Below are positions 6,890 to 15,248 of a stretch of 28,483 bases of DNA, one piece after another. The stretch's first letter is position 1. Each line of letters opens with the position of its first letter. The translations under genes were made by a program, and so were the position numbers. The notes under the pieces were generated by a model. The model made no database searches. It was not told the DNA's origin and saw nothing but the letters and a program-made list of their open reading frames with translations. Source of the stretch: Pseudomonadota bacterium (GTDB taxonomy: Bacteria > Pseudomonadota > Alphaproteobacteria > Acetobacterales > Acetobacteraceae); the NCBI GenBank assembly GCA_021826485.1, contig JAKAZX010000004.1, positions 1-28,483 on the forward strand, in the 5' to 3' direction.

Positions 6890-8239
6890 ATGTCCGCCGC
6901 CGCCCGCACGCTGACCGCGCGCCGCCCTGCCGCCCCGCTCGCCGGAACCATTGCCGTTCCGGGCGACAAGTCGATTTCCCACCGCGCGCTGATGTTCGGC
7001 GCCCTGGCGATCGGGGAGACAAGCATCGCCGGACTGCTGGAGGGCGAGGACGTGCTGCGCACCGCCGCCGCCATGCGCGCGCTGGGGGCGACGGTGACGC
7101 GCGACGCCCCCGGCGCCTGGCGGGTGGCCGGGCGCGGCGTCGGCGGGCTGACCGAGCCGGACGAGGTGCTGGACATGGGCAATTCCGGCACTGCGGCCCG
7201 GCTGCTGGCCGGCATCCTGGCCAGCCACCCGCTGTTTGCCGTGATGACCGGCGATGCCAGCCTGCGGCGGCGCCCGATGCGCCGGGTGATCGACCCGCTG
7301 AGCGCCTGCGGCGCCCGCTTCACCGCCCGCGAGGGCGGACGGCTGCCGCTCGCCATCGAAGGTGCGACGGAGGCGCTGCCGCTCGACTACCGGCTGCCCG
7401 TCGCCTCCGCCCAGGTGAAAAGCGCGGTGCTGCTGTGCGGCCTGAACGCACCCGGCATCACCCGCGTCGAGGAGCCGGAGCCGACCCGCGACCATTCGGA
7501 GAACATGCTCCGCCATTTCGGGGCGGAGGTCGCAGTGGTGCCGGCCGGCACCGGCCGGGTGATCACGCTGCGTGGCCAGCCGGAATTGCGCGGTGCCGAC
7601 GTGACGGTGCCCGGCGACCCGTCCTCGGCCGCCTTTCCGATCGTCGCCGCGCTGCTGGTCCCCGGCTCGCGGCTGACCATCACCGGGGTCGGGCTGAACC
7701 CGCTGCGTACCGGCCTGTTCGCGACCCTGCGGGAGATGGGTGCGGCGCTGACCGTGACGCGGGAGCGGCTGGCCGGCGGCGAGCCGGTCGGCGACCTGCT
7801 GGTGGAGCACACGGCGCTGCGCGGCACCGAGGTGCCGCCGGGGCGGGTGCCCAGCATGATCGACGAGTTTCCCGTCCTGGCCGTCGCCGCCGCCTGCGCC
7901 CAGGGGGTGACGCGGATGCGCGGCCTGCATGAGCTGAGGGTGAAGGAAAGCGACCGGCTGACCGCGACCGCCGCCCTGCTGTCCGCCAACGGCGCGCGAG
8001 TGGAGCTGGATGGCGACGACCTGGTGGTGCATGGCACCGGCCGCCCACCCGCCGGCGGCGGGCTGGTCGCGACCCATATGGACCACCGCCTGGCGATGAG
8101 CGCGCTGGTGCTCGGGCTGGCCACCGCGCAACCGGTGACGGTCGATGACGGCAGCTTCATCGACACGTCCTTCCCCGGCTTCGTCGCGCTGATGAACGCC
8201 GCCGCCGGCGAGGGCGCACCGGCGCTGCTGGCGGCGTGA
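6890..8239 (+). CDS. aroA: 3-phosphoshikimate 1-carboxyvinyltransferase (EPSP synthase), class II-like
   Basis: AroA transfers enolpyruvyl from PEP to shikimate-3-phosphate in aromatic amino-acid synthesis. The product is 449 residues. GDKSISHRA (25-33), RDHSE, SAQVKSAVLL, VPGDPSSAAFP and PSMIDEFPVLAVAAA are all present, and the overall pattern matches class II enzymes such as CP4. The loop contacting PEP reads GNSGTAAR with Gly at position 100, where CP4 has Ala, and the class II NxTR motif reads NPLR. The ATG at 6890 has no clear ribosome site. A TAAT-containing -10-like sequence lies only 7-9 nt upstream, so it may be leaderless. The stop overlaps the cmk start. Confidence 0.95.
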   Translation: MSAAARTLTARRPAAPLAGTIAVPGDKSISHRALMFGALAIGETSIAGLLEGEDVLRTAAAMRALGATVTRDAPGAWRVAGRGVGGLTEPDEVLDMGNSGTAARLLAGILASHPLFAVMTGDASLRRRPMRRVIDPLSACGARFTAREGGRLPLAIEGATEALPLDYRLPVASAQVKSAVLLCGLNAPGITRVEEPEPTRDHSENMLRHFGAEVAVVPAGTGRVITLRGQPELRGADVTVPGDPSSAAFPIVAALLVPGSRLTITGVGLNPLRTGLFATLREMGAALTVTRERLAGGEPVGDLLVEHTALRGTEVPPGRVPSMIDEFPVLAVAAACAQGVTRMRGLHELRVKESDRLTATAALLSANGARVELDGDDLVVHGTGRPPAGGGLVATHMDHRLAMSALVLGLATAQPVTVDDGSFIDTSFPGFVALMNAAAGEGAPALLAA

Positions 8240-8874
8240 GCCGCATCATCGCCATCGACGGCCCGGCCGCGGCCGGCAAGGGGACGCTCGCCAAGCGGCT
8301 GGCGGCGCATTTCGGCCTGCCGCACCTGGATACCGGCCTGCTCTACCGCGCCACCGGCCGGCGCGTGCTGGACGCCGGCGGCAACCCGGCGGACCCTGCC
8401 ACGGCGGCAGCGGCGGCGCGGGCCTTGCAGCCCGACGACCTCGCGCGCGCCGACCTGCGCGGGCCGGAGGCCGACAATGCCGCGGCACAGGTCGCGGCGA
8501 TCCCGGCGGTGCGCGCCGCCCTGCTCGATTTCCAGCGCAGCTTCGGCCGCACGCAGGGGGCGGTGCTGGACGGGCGGGACATCGGCACGATCGTGTTCCC
8601 CGACGCCACCGCCAAGCTGTTCGTGACCGCGAGCGTGGCGGCGCGTGGCCAGCGCCGCTGGCGAGAATTGCAGGCCCGTGGCGTCGCCGCCGATCTGGAG
8701 GCCGTGACCGCGCTGATCCGCGAGCGCGACGCGCAGGCCGCGGCGCGCGCCGCCGCCCCGCTGGTGCAGGCGCCCGACGCGCTGCCGCTGGACACCACCG
8801 ATCTCGACGCCGACGCGACCTTCGCGCGGGCGCTGGAACTGCTCAGCGATCGGCTCGGGACGCCGGCGCGCTGA
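8236..8874 (+). CDS. cmk: Cytidylate kinase
   Basis: Cmk phosphorylates CMP and dCMP with ATP. The 212-residue product has the P-loop GPAAAGKGT (9-17), the substrate region LDTGLLYRATG, the DGRDIGTIVFPDA motif and the lid segment RRWRELQARG. It starts with GTG at 8236, overlapping the aroA stop as GTGA. aroA-cmk is a common alphaproteobacterial pair, but the rpsA gene that usually follows is absent. Instead the last 32 bp overlap the convergent SulP gene. Confidence 0.95.
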   Translation: MSRIIAIDGPAAAGKGTLAKRLAAHFGLPHLDTGLLYRATGRRVLDAGGNPADPATAAAAARALQPDDLARADLRGPEADNAAAQVAAIPAVRAALLDFQRSFGRTQGAVLDGRDIGTIVFPDATAKLFVTASVAARGQRRWRELQARGVAADLEAVTALIRERDAQAAARAAAPLVQAPDALPLDTTDLDADATFARALELLSDRLGTPAR

Positions 8875-10567
8875 AGGCGCGCCGGCTGCCGTCCTGCACC
8901 GCCTGCTCGGCGGAGCGGAACACCCAGTCCGCACCGATGCCCGCGAGCAGGCCGGTGCGCCGCGCGTCCTGCTGCGCCCGCTCGGCCGACAGGCGGGCGA
9001 GCGCCACGGCGATGCCGCGCCCGCGCAGCGCCGCCACCTCGGCCAGCAGGATGCGCGCGGCGGTGTAGTCGATGCCGACCACGCCGCTTGCCTCCAGCAC
9101 CACCAGCCCGACCGGCGGGCGCGCTGCCGCCACGGCGGCATTCAGCCGGCGGCAGATATAGACGATGTTGGTGAAGTTCAGCGGCGCGGCCGGCGCGAAC
9201 ACCAGCACGCCGGGCACCTGCTCGCCCCGCTCCTCCCCGTCCGGCGGCCACCAGACGGTGCTGCCCGGGGCACGGGCGAGTTCGACGCATTGCGGCCGCG
9301 CCAGGCCGTAGAAGCTCTGCATCAGCGACAGCGCGACCGCCGCCAGCATCCCCGCCTCGATCGGCAGGAACACCACCAGCGCGGCAGCGGCGGCGACGAG
9401 CAGGATCTCCGTCCCGCCGCGCCGCAGGATGCGCAGCATCTCCCCGATGCGGGTGATGCGCACCGCGATCGCCAGCAAGATGCCGGCCAGCGCCGCCTGC
9501 GGCACCGCCGCCAGCAGGCTGCCGCCGCGCAGCATCAGCGCCAGCGCGCAGCCGACCGCGACCAGGGACGCCACCTGCGACCGCCCGCCCGCCGCCACCA
9601 CCGCCGCGGTGCGCGGCGGGCTGGCATCGACCGCGAAGGCGCCGAACAGGCCCGAGAGGATGCTGCCTGCCCCGACGCCGGCAAAGTCCGGACCGACCGG
9701 CACGAGCGTCTCGCCGGGCCCGGCGAAGGCGCGCACCACCGCGGCGGTCTGCACCATGCAGACCAGCGCCACCACCAGGGCCAGCGGCATCAGCCGCAGC
9801 ATCACCGCAAGCGTCGGCAGCGCCGGGGGATGCGGATAGGGCATGCCCGGCGGCAGCGCCGCCAGCATCGCGACCCCCTGCCCGCGCAGCCCGAACGCCG
9901 CCACCACCCCCGCCGCGGCGAGCACGGCGAGCAGGGCGCCCGGCAGATGCGGCATCCAGCGCTCGGCCGCCAGCATCGCCGCCGCGGTGCCAAGCCCGAT
10001 CGCCAGCGCGAACGGGTTGAGGCCCGGCACCGCCGCGGCAATCCGCAGCAGCCGCGCGGGCAGCGTGCCGGCCGGCTCGGCGATGCCGAACAGCGCCGGC
10101 AACTGCCCGACCACGATATGCACCGCGATCCCGGCCAACAGCCCGGTGGTGACGGGGATCGACAGCAGGTCGGCGATCCAGCCGGCGCGCAGCAGCGCTG
10201 CCAGGATCAGCACCGCCCCCGCCATCAGGGCGAGCAGCGCGGCAAGCTGCGGATAGGGCGGCAGGCCCGCGACGGCCAGTGCCGCCAGCCCGCCGGCGAA
10301 GATCGGCGCGATGGTGCTGTCCGCGCCCACCGAAACGACCCGATTGGCGCCGAGCAGCGCGAAGCCGAGCGAGCCGGCGAGAAAGGCGACCAGTCCGGCC
10401 TGCGCCGGCAGGCCGGCGAGGCGGGCGGTGGCCAGTTGCTCGGGCAGCGCGATCGCCGCCAGCAGCAGCCCGGCCAGCACGTCCGCCGGCAGCCAGGCGG
10501 GTGTCCAGCCGCGCCAGGATGCGAACAGCCAGCCCCGGCGGTTCTCGGCCCCGCCGGGGGCGGGCAC
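8843..10567 (-). CDS. SulP-family anion transporter with STAS domain
   Basis: This inner-membrane transporter has about 574 residues. The N-terminal two thirds carry roughly ten to twelve hydrophobic segments and SulP-typical stretches (PADVLAGLLLAAIALPEQLA, then SVGADSTIAPIFAGGLAALA). The C-terminal part (about 450-560) is a STAS domain with VLEASGVVGIDYTAARIL. Family substrates include sulfate, bicarbonate and C4-dicarboxylates. The GTG start at 10567 follows the udh stop by two bases, which suggests coupling with a sugar-acid pathway; an organic-anion substrate is therefore plausible but unproven. The older TCA-side start region upstream is antisense to nothing conserved. Its 3' end overlaps cmk on the opposite strand. 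Confidence 0.88.
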   Translation of the reverse strand: MPAPGGAENRRGWLFASWRGWTPAWLPADVLAGLLLAAIALPEQLATARLAGLPAQAGLVAFLAGSLGFALLGANRVVSVGADSTIAPIFAGGLAALAVAGLPPYPQLAALLALMAGAVLILAALLRAGWIADLLSIPVTTGLLAGIAVHIVVGQLPALFGIAEPAGTLPARLLRIAAAVPGLNPFALAIGLGTAAAMLAAERWMPHLPGALLAVLAAAGVVAAFGLRGQGVAMLAALPPGMPYPHPPALPTLAVMLRLMPLALVVALVCMVQTAAVVRAFAGPGETLVPVGPDFAGVGAGSILSGLFGAFAVDASPPRTAAVVAAGGRSQVASLVAVGCALALMLRGGSLLAAVPQAALAGILLAIAVRITRIGEMLRILRRGGTEILLVAAAAALVVFLPIEAGMLAAVALSLMQSFYGLARPQCVELARAPGSTVWWPPDGEERGEQVPGVLVFAPAAPLNFTNIVYICRRLNAAVAAARPPVGLVVLEASGVVGIDYTAARILLAEVAALRGRGIAVALARLSAERAQQDARRTGLLAGIGADWVFRSAEQAVQDGSRRAFSAPASRADR

Positions 10568-10569
10568 CG

Positions 10570-11400
10570 TCAGTGCCCGAACAGCGGGCCGGGCGGCGGC
10601 GCCGCGCGGGTATAGTCCATGCGGGTGTAGGCGCCGCCCTGGTAGCGCTCGACAACCGCATCGCCGCTGGTCTTGCCGCGCACCTTGTCCGCCCAGGCAT
10701 CGGCGCTGTCCTGCGGCGTCCAGCCGATCAGCGCGCGCGCGTCGCTTCCCCAGAAGCTGCGGCTGTTGTTGGAGGCACCCCAGATCACCGCGCAACCGGT
10801 GCGCGGCGCCAGTGTCGCCCGCTCGCACAGCCGGCAGAGATCGCCATAGGACAGCCAGGTCGCCAGCATCCGCTCCTCCGTCGGTTCGGGGAAGCAGGAG
10901 CCGATGCGGACCAGCACGCTCTCCACACCATGCTTGTACCAGTAGAGCCGCGCCATGCCCTCCCCATACATCTTGGACAGGCCGTAATAGCCGTCCGGCA
11001 TGAGCTGGCAGTCGGCGTCCAGTTTCTCGCTGCGCTCATGGAAGCCGATCGAATGATTGGAGCTGGCGAACAGCACGCGCGCACCTTCCCGCCGCGCCGC
11101 CTCATAGACGTGATACAGGCCGCGCAGGTTCGGACCCATCACTTCCTCGAACGGCCGTTCCACGGAGACGCCGCCGAAATGCAGGATCATCCCGCAACCC
11201 TCCGCCAGCCGCAGCAGTGCCACGCCGTCGTTCAGGTCGGCGCGGGTGAACTGCGCCCGCTCGGGCAGCGCATCGGGAAAAGGCGCGATGTCGGTCAGCC
11301 GCAGCGTCCAGCCGCGTGCCGCCAGGAACGGCGCGATCTGCCGCCCCAACGCGCCGGAGGCGCCGGTCAGCAGGACGGGCTTCTGCGGAATCTCGGCCAT
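10570..11400 (-). CDS. udh: Uronate dehydrogenase (NAD-dependent, SDR family)
   Basis: Udh oxidises D-galacturonate or D-glucuronate to the aldarolactone with NAD+. The 276-residue product has the Rossmann motif GASGALGR (13-20), HFGGVSVERPFEEV (74-87), FASSNHSIG (111-119) and the catalytic Y139xxxK143 in YYGLSKMYGE. VRIGSCFPEP and VIWGASNNS follow the pattern of characterised Agrobacterium and Pseudomonas enzymes as I recall them. The start ATG at 11400 has a GGGGAG site 7 nt upstream. It lies between the SMP-30 lactonase and the SulP gene in one minus-strand run. A general NAD-dependent epimerase is the fallback name. Confidence 0.85.
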   Translation of the reverse strand: MAEIPQKPVLLTGASGALGRQIAPFLAARGWTLRLTDIAPFPDALPERAQFTRADLNDGVALLRLAEGCGMILHFGGVSVERPFEEVMGPNLRGLYHVYEAARREGARVLFASSNHSIGFHERSEKLDADCQLMPDGYYGLSKMYGEGMARLYWYKHGVESVLVRIGSCFPEPTEERMLATWLSYGDLCRLCERATLAPRTGCAVIWGASNNSRSFWGSDARALIGWTPQDSADAWADKVRGKTSGDAVVERYQGGAYTRMDYTRAAPPPGPLFGH

Positions 11401-11414
11401 GACAGGCTCCCCCC

Positions 11415-12278
11415 TCAATCGACAAACAGCGCGACCGGCGCGCCGGCGACCGGCGCGTCGAGGCGGAACAGCCCGCCCATCGTCGGATACCGCGCAAGGG
11501 TTGCCGCATCGCGCCCGGCGCGCAAGCTGGTGACGAAAATGGCAGCGCCGGCGAAACACGGCATGGTCGGCGCCGGCACCGGCAGCGCCACTTTTTCGAG
11601 CAGTTTGCCGGTCGGGCTGAAGCGGTTGAGGCAGGCGGCCGAGTTGCCGGCCGACCAATAGCAGCCATCCGCATCGGTCGCGCCGCCGTCCGGTCGCCCT
11701 TCCTCCGCGCTCAGCGTTGCGATCACGCGGCGGTTGGCGATGGTGCCGGCGGCAGCGTCGAAATCGAACGCCTCGATCACGCCGGGCGTGGTGTCCGTGT
11801 GGAACATGGTCGCACCATCCGGCGACCAGGCGAGACCGTTGCTGTTGGCATACCCCTCCGCCCGCCGCTCCGCCCGCCCGTCGGGAGTGATGCGCCAGAG
11901 CGCCGCGAGCGGCCGGCGCGGCGAGCCTTCGTCGATGCCGCCGACCCAGAAGCAGCCGTCCGGCCCCACCTTCCCGTCGTTCAGCCGCACCGAGGCGGGC
12001 TGATCGAGCGGCCCGGCAAGCGGTGTGACGGCGCCGCTGTCGCGGTCGAACAGCACCACCCGGTCGCGCAGTGCGGCCACCAGCCGGCCGCTGCGGCAGA
12101 GGCCGAAGCTCGGCACGATGTCCGGCATCGGCCAGCTTCGCCGCGCGCCGCCGTCCGGCGTGAAGGCATGGATCACGCGGGCCGGGATGTCGGTGAACAG
12201 CACCTGCCCCCGCGCCGCGTCCCACACGCAGCTTTCCCCGGTCGCGCAGCGCAGGTCCCAGACCAGTTCGACGGTCAC
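11415..12278 (-). CDS. SMP-30/gluconolactonase family sugar-acid lactonase
   Basis: This 287-residue six-bladed propeller hydrolase should open a sugar-acid lactone, using a divalent metal. Likely metal ligands are E15 (ATGESCVWD), N147 (ANSNGLAWSPDG) and D197 (RPDGGATDADG), with N100-D101 in VRLNDGK at the substrate site. No signal peptide is visible, so it is cytoplasmic. GTG at 12278 overlaps the stop of the upstream dehydrogenase (GTGA). With udh downstream, the most economical substrate is the galactaro- or glucaro-lactone made by that enzyme, which is inference from context. The arabinose or xylose lactonases of the same family are alternatives. Confidence 0.85.
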   Translation of the reverse strand: MTVELVWDLRCATGESCVWDAARGQVLFTDIPARVIHAFTPDGGARRSWPMPDIVPSFGLCRSGRLVAALRDRVVLFDRDSGAVTPLAGPLDQPASVRLNDGKVGPDGCFWVGGIDEGSPRRPLAALWRITPDGRAERRAEGYANSNGLAWSPDGATMFHTDTTPGVIEAFDFDAAAGTIANRRVIATLSAEEGRPDGGATDADGCYWSAGNSAACLNRFSPTGKLLEKVALPVPAPTMPCFAGAAIFVTSLRAGRDAATLARYPTMGGLFRLDAPVAGAPVALFVD

Positions 12279-13171
12279 GCCTTGCGCTCCGGCAGCTTGA
12301 TGCCGGTCAGCGCCTGCCAGACGCGGATGACGAAGGCATCGTCCGCCCCGCCATGACCGGACGCCGCGGCGGCCAGGTACAACTGGTGCGCCGCGGCCGC
12401 CAGCGGCAGCGGGAAGGTCAGGGCGCGCGCCTGATCCAGCACGATGCCGAGGTCCTTGACGAAGATGTTGACCGAGGACAGCGGCGTGTCGTCGCCCGCC
12501 AGCACGTGCGGCACCCGGTTCTCGAACATCCAGGAATTGCCGGCCGAGGTGGTGATGACATCGAACAGAGTCTGCGGGTCGGCGCCGGCGCGGATGCCGA
12601 GCGCCATCGCCTCGGCCGCCGCGGCGATGTGCACGCCGGCCAGCAACTGGTTGACCATCTTCACCGTGCTGCCGGCGCCATGCGCCTCGCCGAGCCGCCA
12701 GACCTTGCCGGCGATGGCATCGAGCACGGGCTGGGCGCGGTCGAAGGCGGTGGCGGGGCCGGAGGCCATCACCGTCATCCGCCCCGCCCGCGCGCCCGCC
12801 GCACCGCCCGAGACGGGCGCATCCAGCATGGCGATGCCATGCTCGTCCAGCCGCGCGCCGATCCGCCGCGCCGCCTCCGGCGCCAGGGTGGTCGAGCAGA
12901 TCACCACGGCATCGGGCGTGAGCAGCGGCAGGCAGCCGTCCGGGCCGAACAGCACATCCTCCGCCTGCGCGGCGTTGACCACGAGGACGATCAGCGCGCC
13001 CATTCCCGCCGGCATGTCGGCGGCGCGCGCGACCGCCCGGCCGCCCGCCAGTTGCAGTTCCGCGCGGGCCGTTTCCCGCAGATCGCAGCCGGTGACGGCG
13101 TGCCCCTTGCGCAGCAGGTTGAGCGCCGCCCCCATGCCCATCGAGCCGAGCCCGATCACGCCGACATCCAT
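12275..13171 (-). CDS. L-threonate dehydrogenase-like 3-hydroxyacid dehydrogenase
   Basis: This 298-residue enzyme belongs to the beta-hydroxyacid dehydrogenase family. It has the NAD(P) motif GVIGLGSMGMGAALNLL (4-20), the substrate loop DAPVSGG (117-123), the catalytic lysine K171 in GSTVKMVNQ, and a helical C-terminal domain. The MGMGAALNLLRKG start and GVHIAAAAEAMALG stretch resemble LtnD. The usual L-threonate companions (otnK, otnC, otnI) are absent, so tartronate-semialdehyde or another hydroxyacid substrate cannot be excluded. The start at 13171 has GGGGAGGGG 4-8 nt upstream. It begins the tightly coupled segment with the lactonase, udh and SulP. Confidence 0.8.
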   Translation of the reverse strand: MDVGVIGLGSMGMGAALNLLRKGHAVTGCDLRETARAELQLAGGRAVARAADMPAGMGALIVLVVNAAQAEDVLFGPDGCLPLLTPDAVVICSTTLAPEAARRIGARLDEHGIAMLDAPVSGGAAGARAGRMTVMASGPATAFDRAQPVLDAIAGKVWRLGEAHGAGSTVKMVNQLLAGVHIAAAAEAMALGIRAGADPQTLFDVITTSAGNSWMFENRVPHVLAGDDTPLSSVNIFVKDLGIVLDQARALTFPLPLAAAAHQLYLAAAASGHGGADDAFVIRVWQALTGIKLPERKA

Positions 13172-13200
13172 GCCGCCCCTCCCCTCGCGTTGCGCGACAA

Positions 13201-13788
13201 TCAGGTGGTCGGCGTGTGGCCGCCCAACTGCTCCGCCATGTCCAGATGATGCTCCAGCTCCGGCAGCAGGCGGGCGGCGAACGCCTTCACCTGCGGGTCG
13301 GTGCCCTGCGCCGCTTCGGTGCGGAACAGGCTCACCGCACTCTGGTGCATCGTCACCTGCTGGTCGAGATACTGCCGGTCGAAGGTGGCGCCGGTCAGCC
13401 CCTGCAACTGGCCGATCATGGTCTGCTGCGCATCGTTCGGCGTGGTCGGCGGGGCGATCTGCTTCTGCCGCGCCAGCGCGGTCAGCGCATCGTTCACTTT
13501 GCCGTGATCCGCCACCATGCTGCGCGCGAAGCTGCGCACGTCGGCACGCGCCGCCCGCTGCTCGGCCAGCGCCCCCTCCTGAACCTCGGCGAGGCCACTG
13601 CGTGCGGCCTGGTCGATGAAATAGGCGTCGGAGGTCGAGAGCGTCGGGTTGGTCTGCGCCTGCACCATTGCCTGGCCCTGCGCCATCGTGTTGTCGGCCA
13701 CCTGTTCGGTGCGTGCGCAGGCGGCGAGCGGCAGCAGCGCAAGCAGCGCCGCGCGGGCGCCCCAGGTGGCGGGTCGGGTCATGGACAT
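13201..13788 (-). CDS. DUF4142 lipoprotein
   Basis: This 195-residue secreted protein has a short basic N-terminus, a hydrophobic stretch and a lipobox LAAC (C24), so it is predicted to be a lipoprotein. The mature part is a four-helix, ferritin-like DUF4142 domain with the typical YFIDQAARSGLAEVQEG, SFARSMVADHGKVNDAL and MHQSAVSLFRTEA stretches. Its function is unknown; family members are often stress-associated. Both ATG 13788 and ATG 13782 are usable with the single GGAG upstream. It lies 29 bp before the dehydrogenase gene on the same strand, so it may share that transcript, but no functional link is evident. Confidence 0.85.
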   Translation of the reverse strand: MSMTRPATWGARAALLALLPLAACARTEQVADNTMAQGQAMVQAQTNPTLSTSDAYFIDQAARSGLAEVQEGALAEQRAARADVRSFARSMVADHGKVNDALTALARQKQIAPPTTPNDAQQTMIGQLQGLTGATFDRQYLDQQVTMHQSAVSLFRTEAAQGTDPQVKAFAARLLPELEHHLDMAEQLGGHTPTT

Positions 13789-13841
13789 GGTCTCCGTTGC
13801 TTCACGTGCGGCAAGGAGAAGCGCGGGCGGCGGGCGGGGGT

Positions 13842-14804
13842 TCAGCGTCCGATACGGAAGCGTTCCACGGCGGCGACGAGGGCGCGGCGCACCCCCGGCT
13901 CCAGCGCCGAATGGCCGGCGTCCGGCACCAGCGTCAGCCGCGCCGCCGGCCAGGCCGCGGCCAGGTCGAAGGCGGTGCGGGCCGGGCAGATCACGTCATA
14001 GCGGCCCTGCACGATCTCCGCCGGCACATGGGCGATCTGGTGCATGCCGCCGAGCAGGCCGCCGGCGGTGGTTTCGTCCGGCAGGAACAGGTCGTGGGCG
14101 AAGTAATGCGCCTCGATCCGCGCGAGGCCGAGGGCGGTGCGGTCCTGCGCGAAGCTGGTCACCGTGTCGGGGCTGGGCAGCAGCGTGCTGCACGACCCCT
14201 CGTAGATCGACCAGGCGCGCGCCGCCGGCATGTGCACCGACGGATCGGGGTCGGTCAGCCGGCGCAGATAGGCGCCGAGCACGTCGCCACGCTCATGGTC
14301 CGGCAGGAAGTTGACGAAGGCGCCGTGGGCATCGGGAAACAGCGCGCCGAGCCCGCGCAGGAACCACTCCACCTCCTCGCGCCGGCCGAGGAACACGCCG
14401 CGCAGCACGCAGCCGGTGACGCGCAGCGGATTGGCCTGGGCATAGGCGAGGGCGAGCGTCGATCCCCAGGAGCCGCCGAACAGCAGCCAGCGGTCGATGC
14501 CGAGATGCTGGCGCAGCATCTCGATGTCGCGCACCAGATGGTCGGTGGTGTTCGCCTCCAGGCTGCCGAGCGGGCGGGAGCGGCCGGCACCGCGCTGGTC
14601 GAAGATCACCACGCGCCAGAACGAAGGATCGAAGAAGCGCCGGTGCACGGCCCCGGCGCCGGCGCCCGGCCCGCCATGCAGGAACAGCGCCGGCATCCCG
14701 CGCGGGTTGCCCACCTGTTCCCAGTACATCACGTGGCCGTCGGACAGCGGCAGATAGCCGGTTTCGAACGGTCCTATCTCGGGGAACAAGTCACCGCGGG
14801 GCAT
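13842..14804 (-). CDS. pip: Proline iminopeptidase
   Basis: This alpha/beta hydrolase of family S33 removes N-terminal proline from peptides. The product is 320 residues, the standard size. It shows the oxyanion-hole motif HGGPG (43-47), DQRGAGRS, and the nucleophile S112 in GGSWGS. The acid is probably D270 (QGRYDVICP), and the catalytic histidine is H298 (DAGHSALE). It has no signal peptide, so it is cytoplasmic. On the minus strand a TATACG sequence lies 8 nt before the ATG and could be a -10 for a nearly leaderless transcript. The gene is divergent from the DUF423 gene. Confidence 0.95.
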   Translation of the reverse strand: MPRGDLFPEIGPFETGYLPLSDGHVMYWEQVGNPRGMPALFLHGGPGAGAGAVHRRFFDPSFWRVVIFDQRGAGRSRPLGSLEANTTDHLVRDIEMLRQHLGIDRWLLFGGSWGSTLALAYAQANPLRVTGCVLRGVFLGRREEVEWFLRGLGALFPDAHGAFVNFLPDHERGDVLGAYLRRLTDPDPSVHMPAARAWSIYEGSCSTLLPSPDTVTSFAQDRTALGLARIEAHYFAHDLFLPDETTAGGLLGGMHQIAHVPAEIVQGRYDVICPARTAFDLAAAWPAARLTLVPDAGHSALEPGVRRALVAAVERFRIGR

Positions 14805-14855
14805 GGCGCCCCCGTATAGCGTGCGGCGCGCGTGGTGGAACAGGGATCAAGCTGT

Positions 14856-14861
14856 TAGAAT
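14856..14861 (+). promoter_or_regulatory. Candidate leaderless -10 element of the DUF423 gene
   Basis: TAGAAT matches TATAAT at five of six bases and ends exactly 6 nt before the ATG at 14868, so transcription could begin at the start codon. No Shine-Dalgarno sequence is present. This is the same arrangement as at hemC. Confidence 0.45.
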
Positions 14862-14867
14862 CGCGCC

Positions 14868-15248
14868 ATGCAGCGTCTGTGGATCGCCCTTGGCGCACTG
14901 TGCGGCCTGCTCGGCGTCGCCATGGCAGCGGCGGTGGCGCATGTCGTGCCCGATCCGGCCGCGGCGGCAATGGCGGGGCGGGCGCTGCAGATGCAGGGTT
15001 GGCACGCGCTGGCGCTGCTGGCGACCGGATTGTGGGCGCCGCGCGGCGGACGGCTGGCCGATCTGGCGGGTGCGGCATTCACGCTCGGCCTGCTCGGCTT
15101 CTGCGGCGCGGTCGATGCGCTGGCGCTGGGCGGCATCCATCTCGGCCCGCTGGCGCCGGCCGGCGGCGTCCTGCTGATGCTGGGCTGGCTGCTGCTGGGC
15201 CTGTCGGCGCTCAGAAGCGGCGCAGTTCCGCGCGGAACGTTTCGGTGA
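14868..15248 (+). CDS. DUF423 (YgdD/TMEM256-like) membrane protein
   Basis: This 126-residue protein has four hydrophobic segments (about 5-25, 42-58, 66-86 and 94-115). The family pattern is present: an N-terminal GALCGLLGVAMAAAVAH, a central MQGWHALALLATGL, then GFCGAVDALALGG. It is a predicted inner-membrane protein of unknown function. Its last 38 bp overlap the convergent LysR gene. The ATG lies 6 nt after a TAGAAT -10-like sequence. Confidence 0.9.
   Translation: MQRLWIALGALCGLLGVAMAAAVAHVVPDPAAAAMAGRALQMQGWHALALLATGLWAPRGGRLADLAGAAFTLGLLGFCGAVDALALGGIHLGPLAPAGGVLLMLGWLLLGLSALRSGAVPRGTFR

Noticed and set aside
9290..10615. A 441-codon open frame on the plus strand opposite SulP
   Set aside because: The composition is dominated by Arg, Gln and His without hydrophobic patterning. 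The opposite strand encodes a clear SulP transporter.
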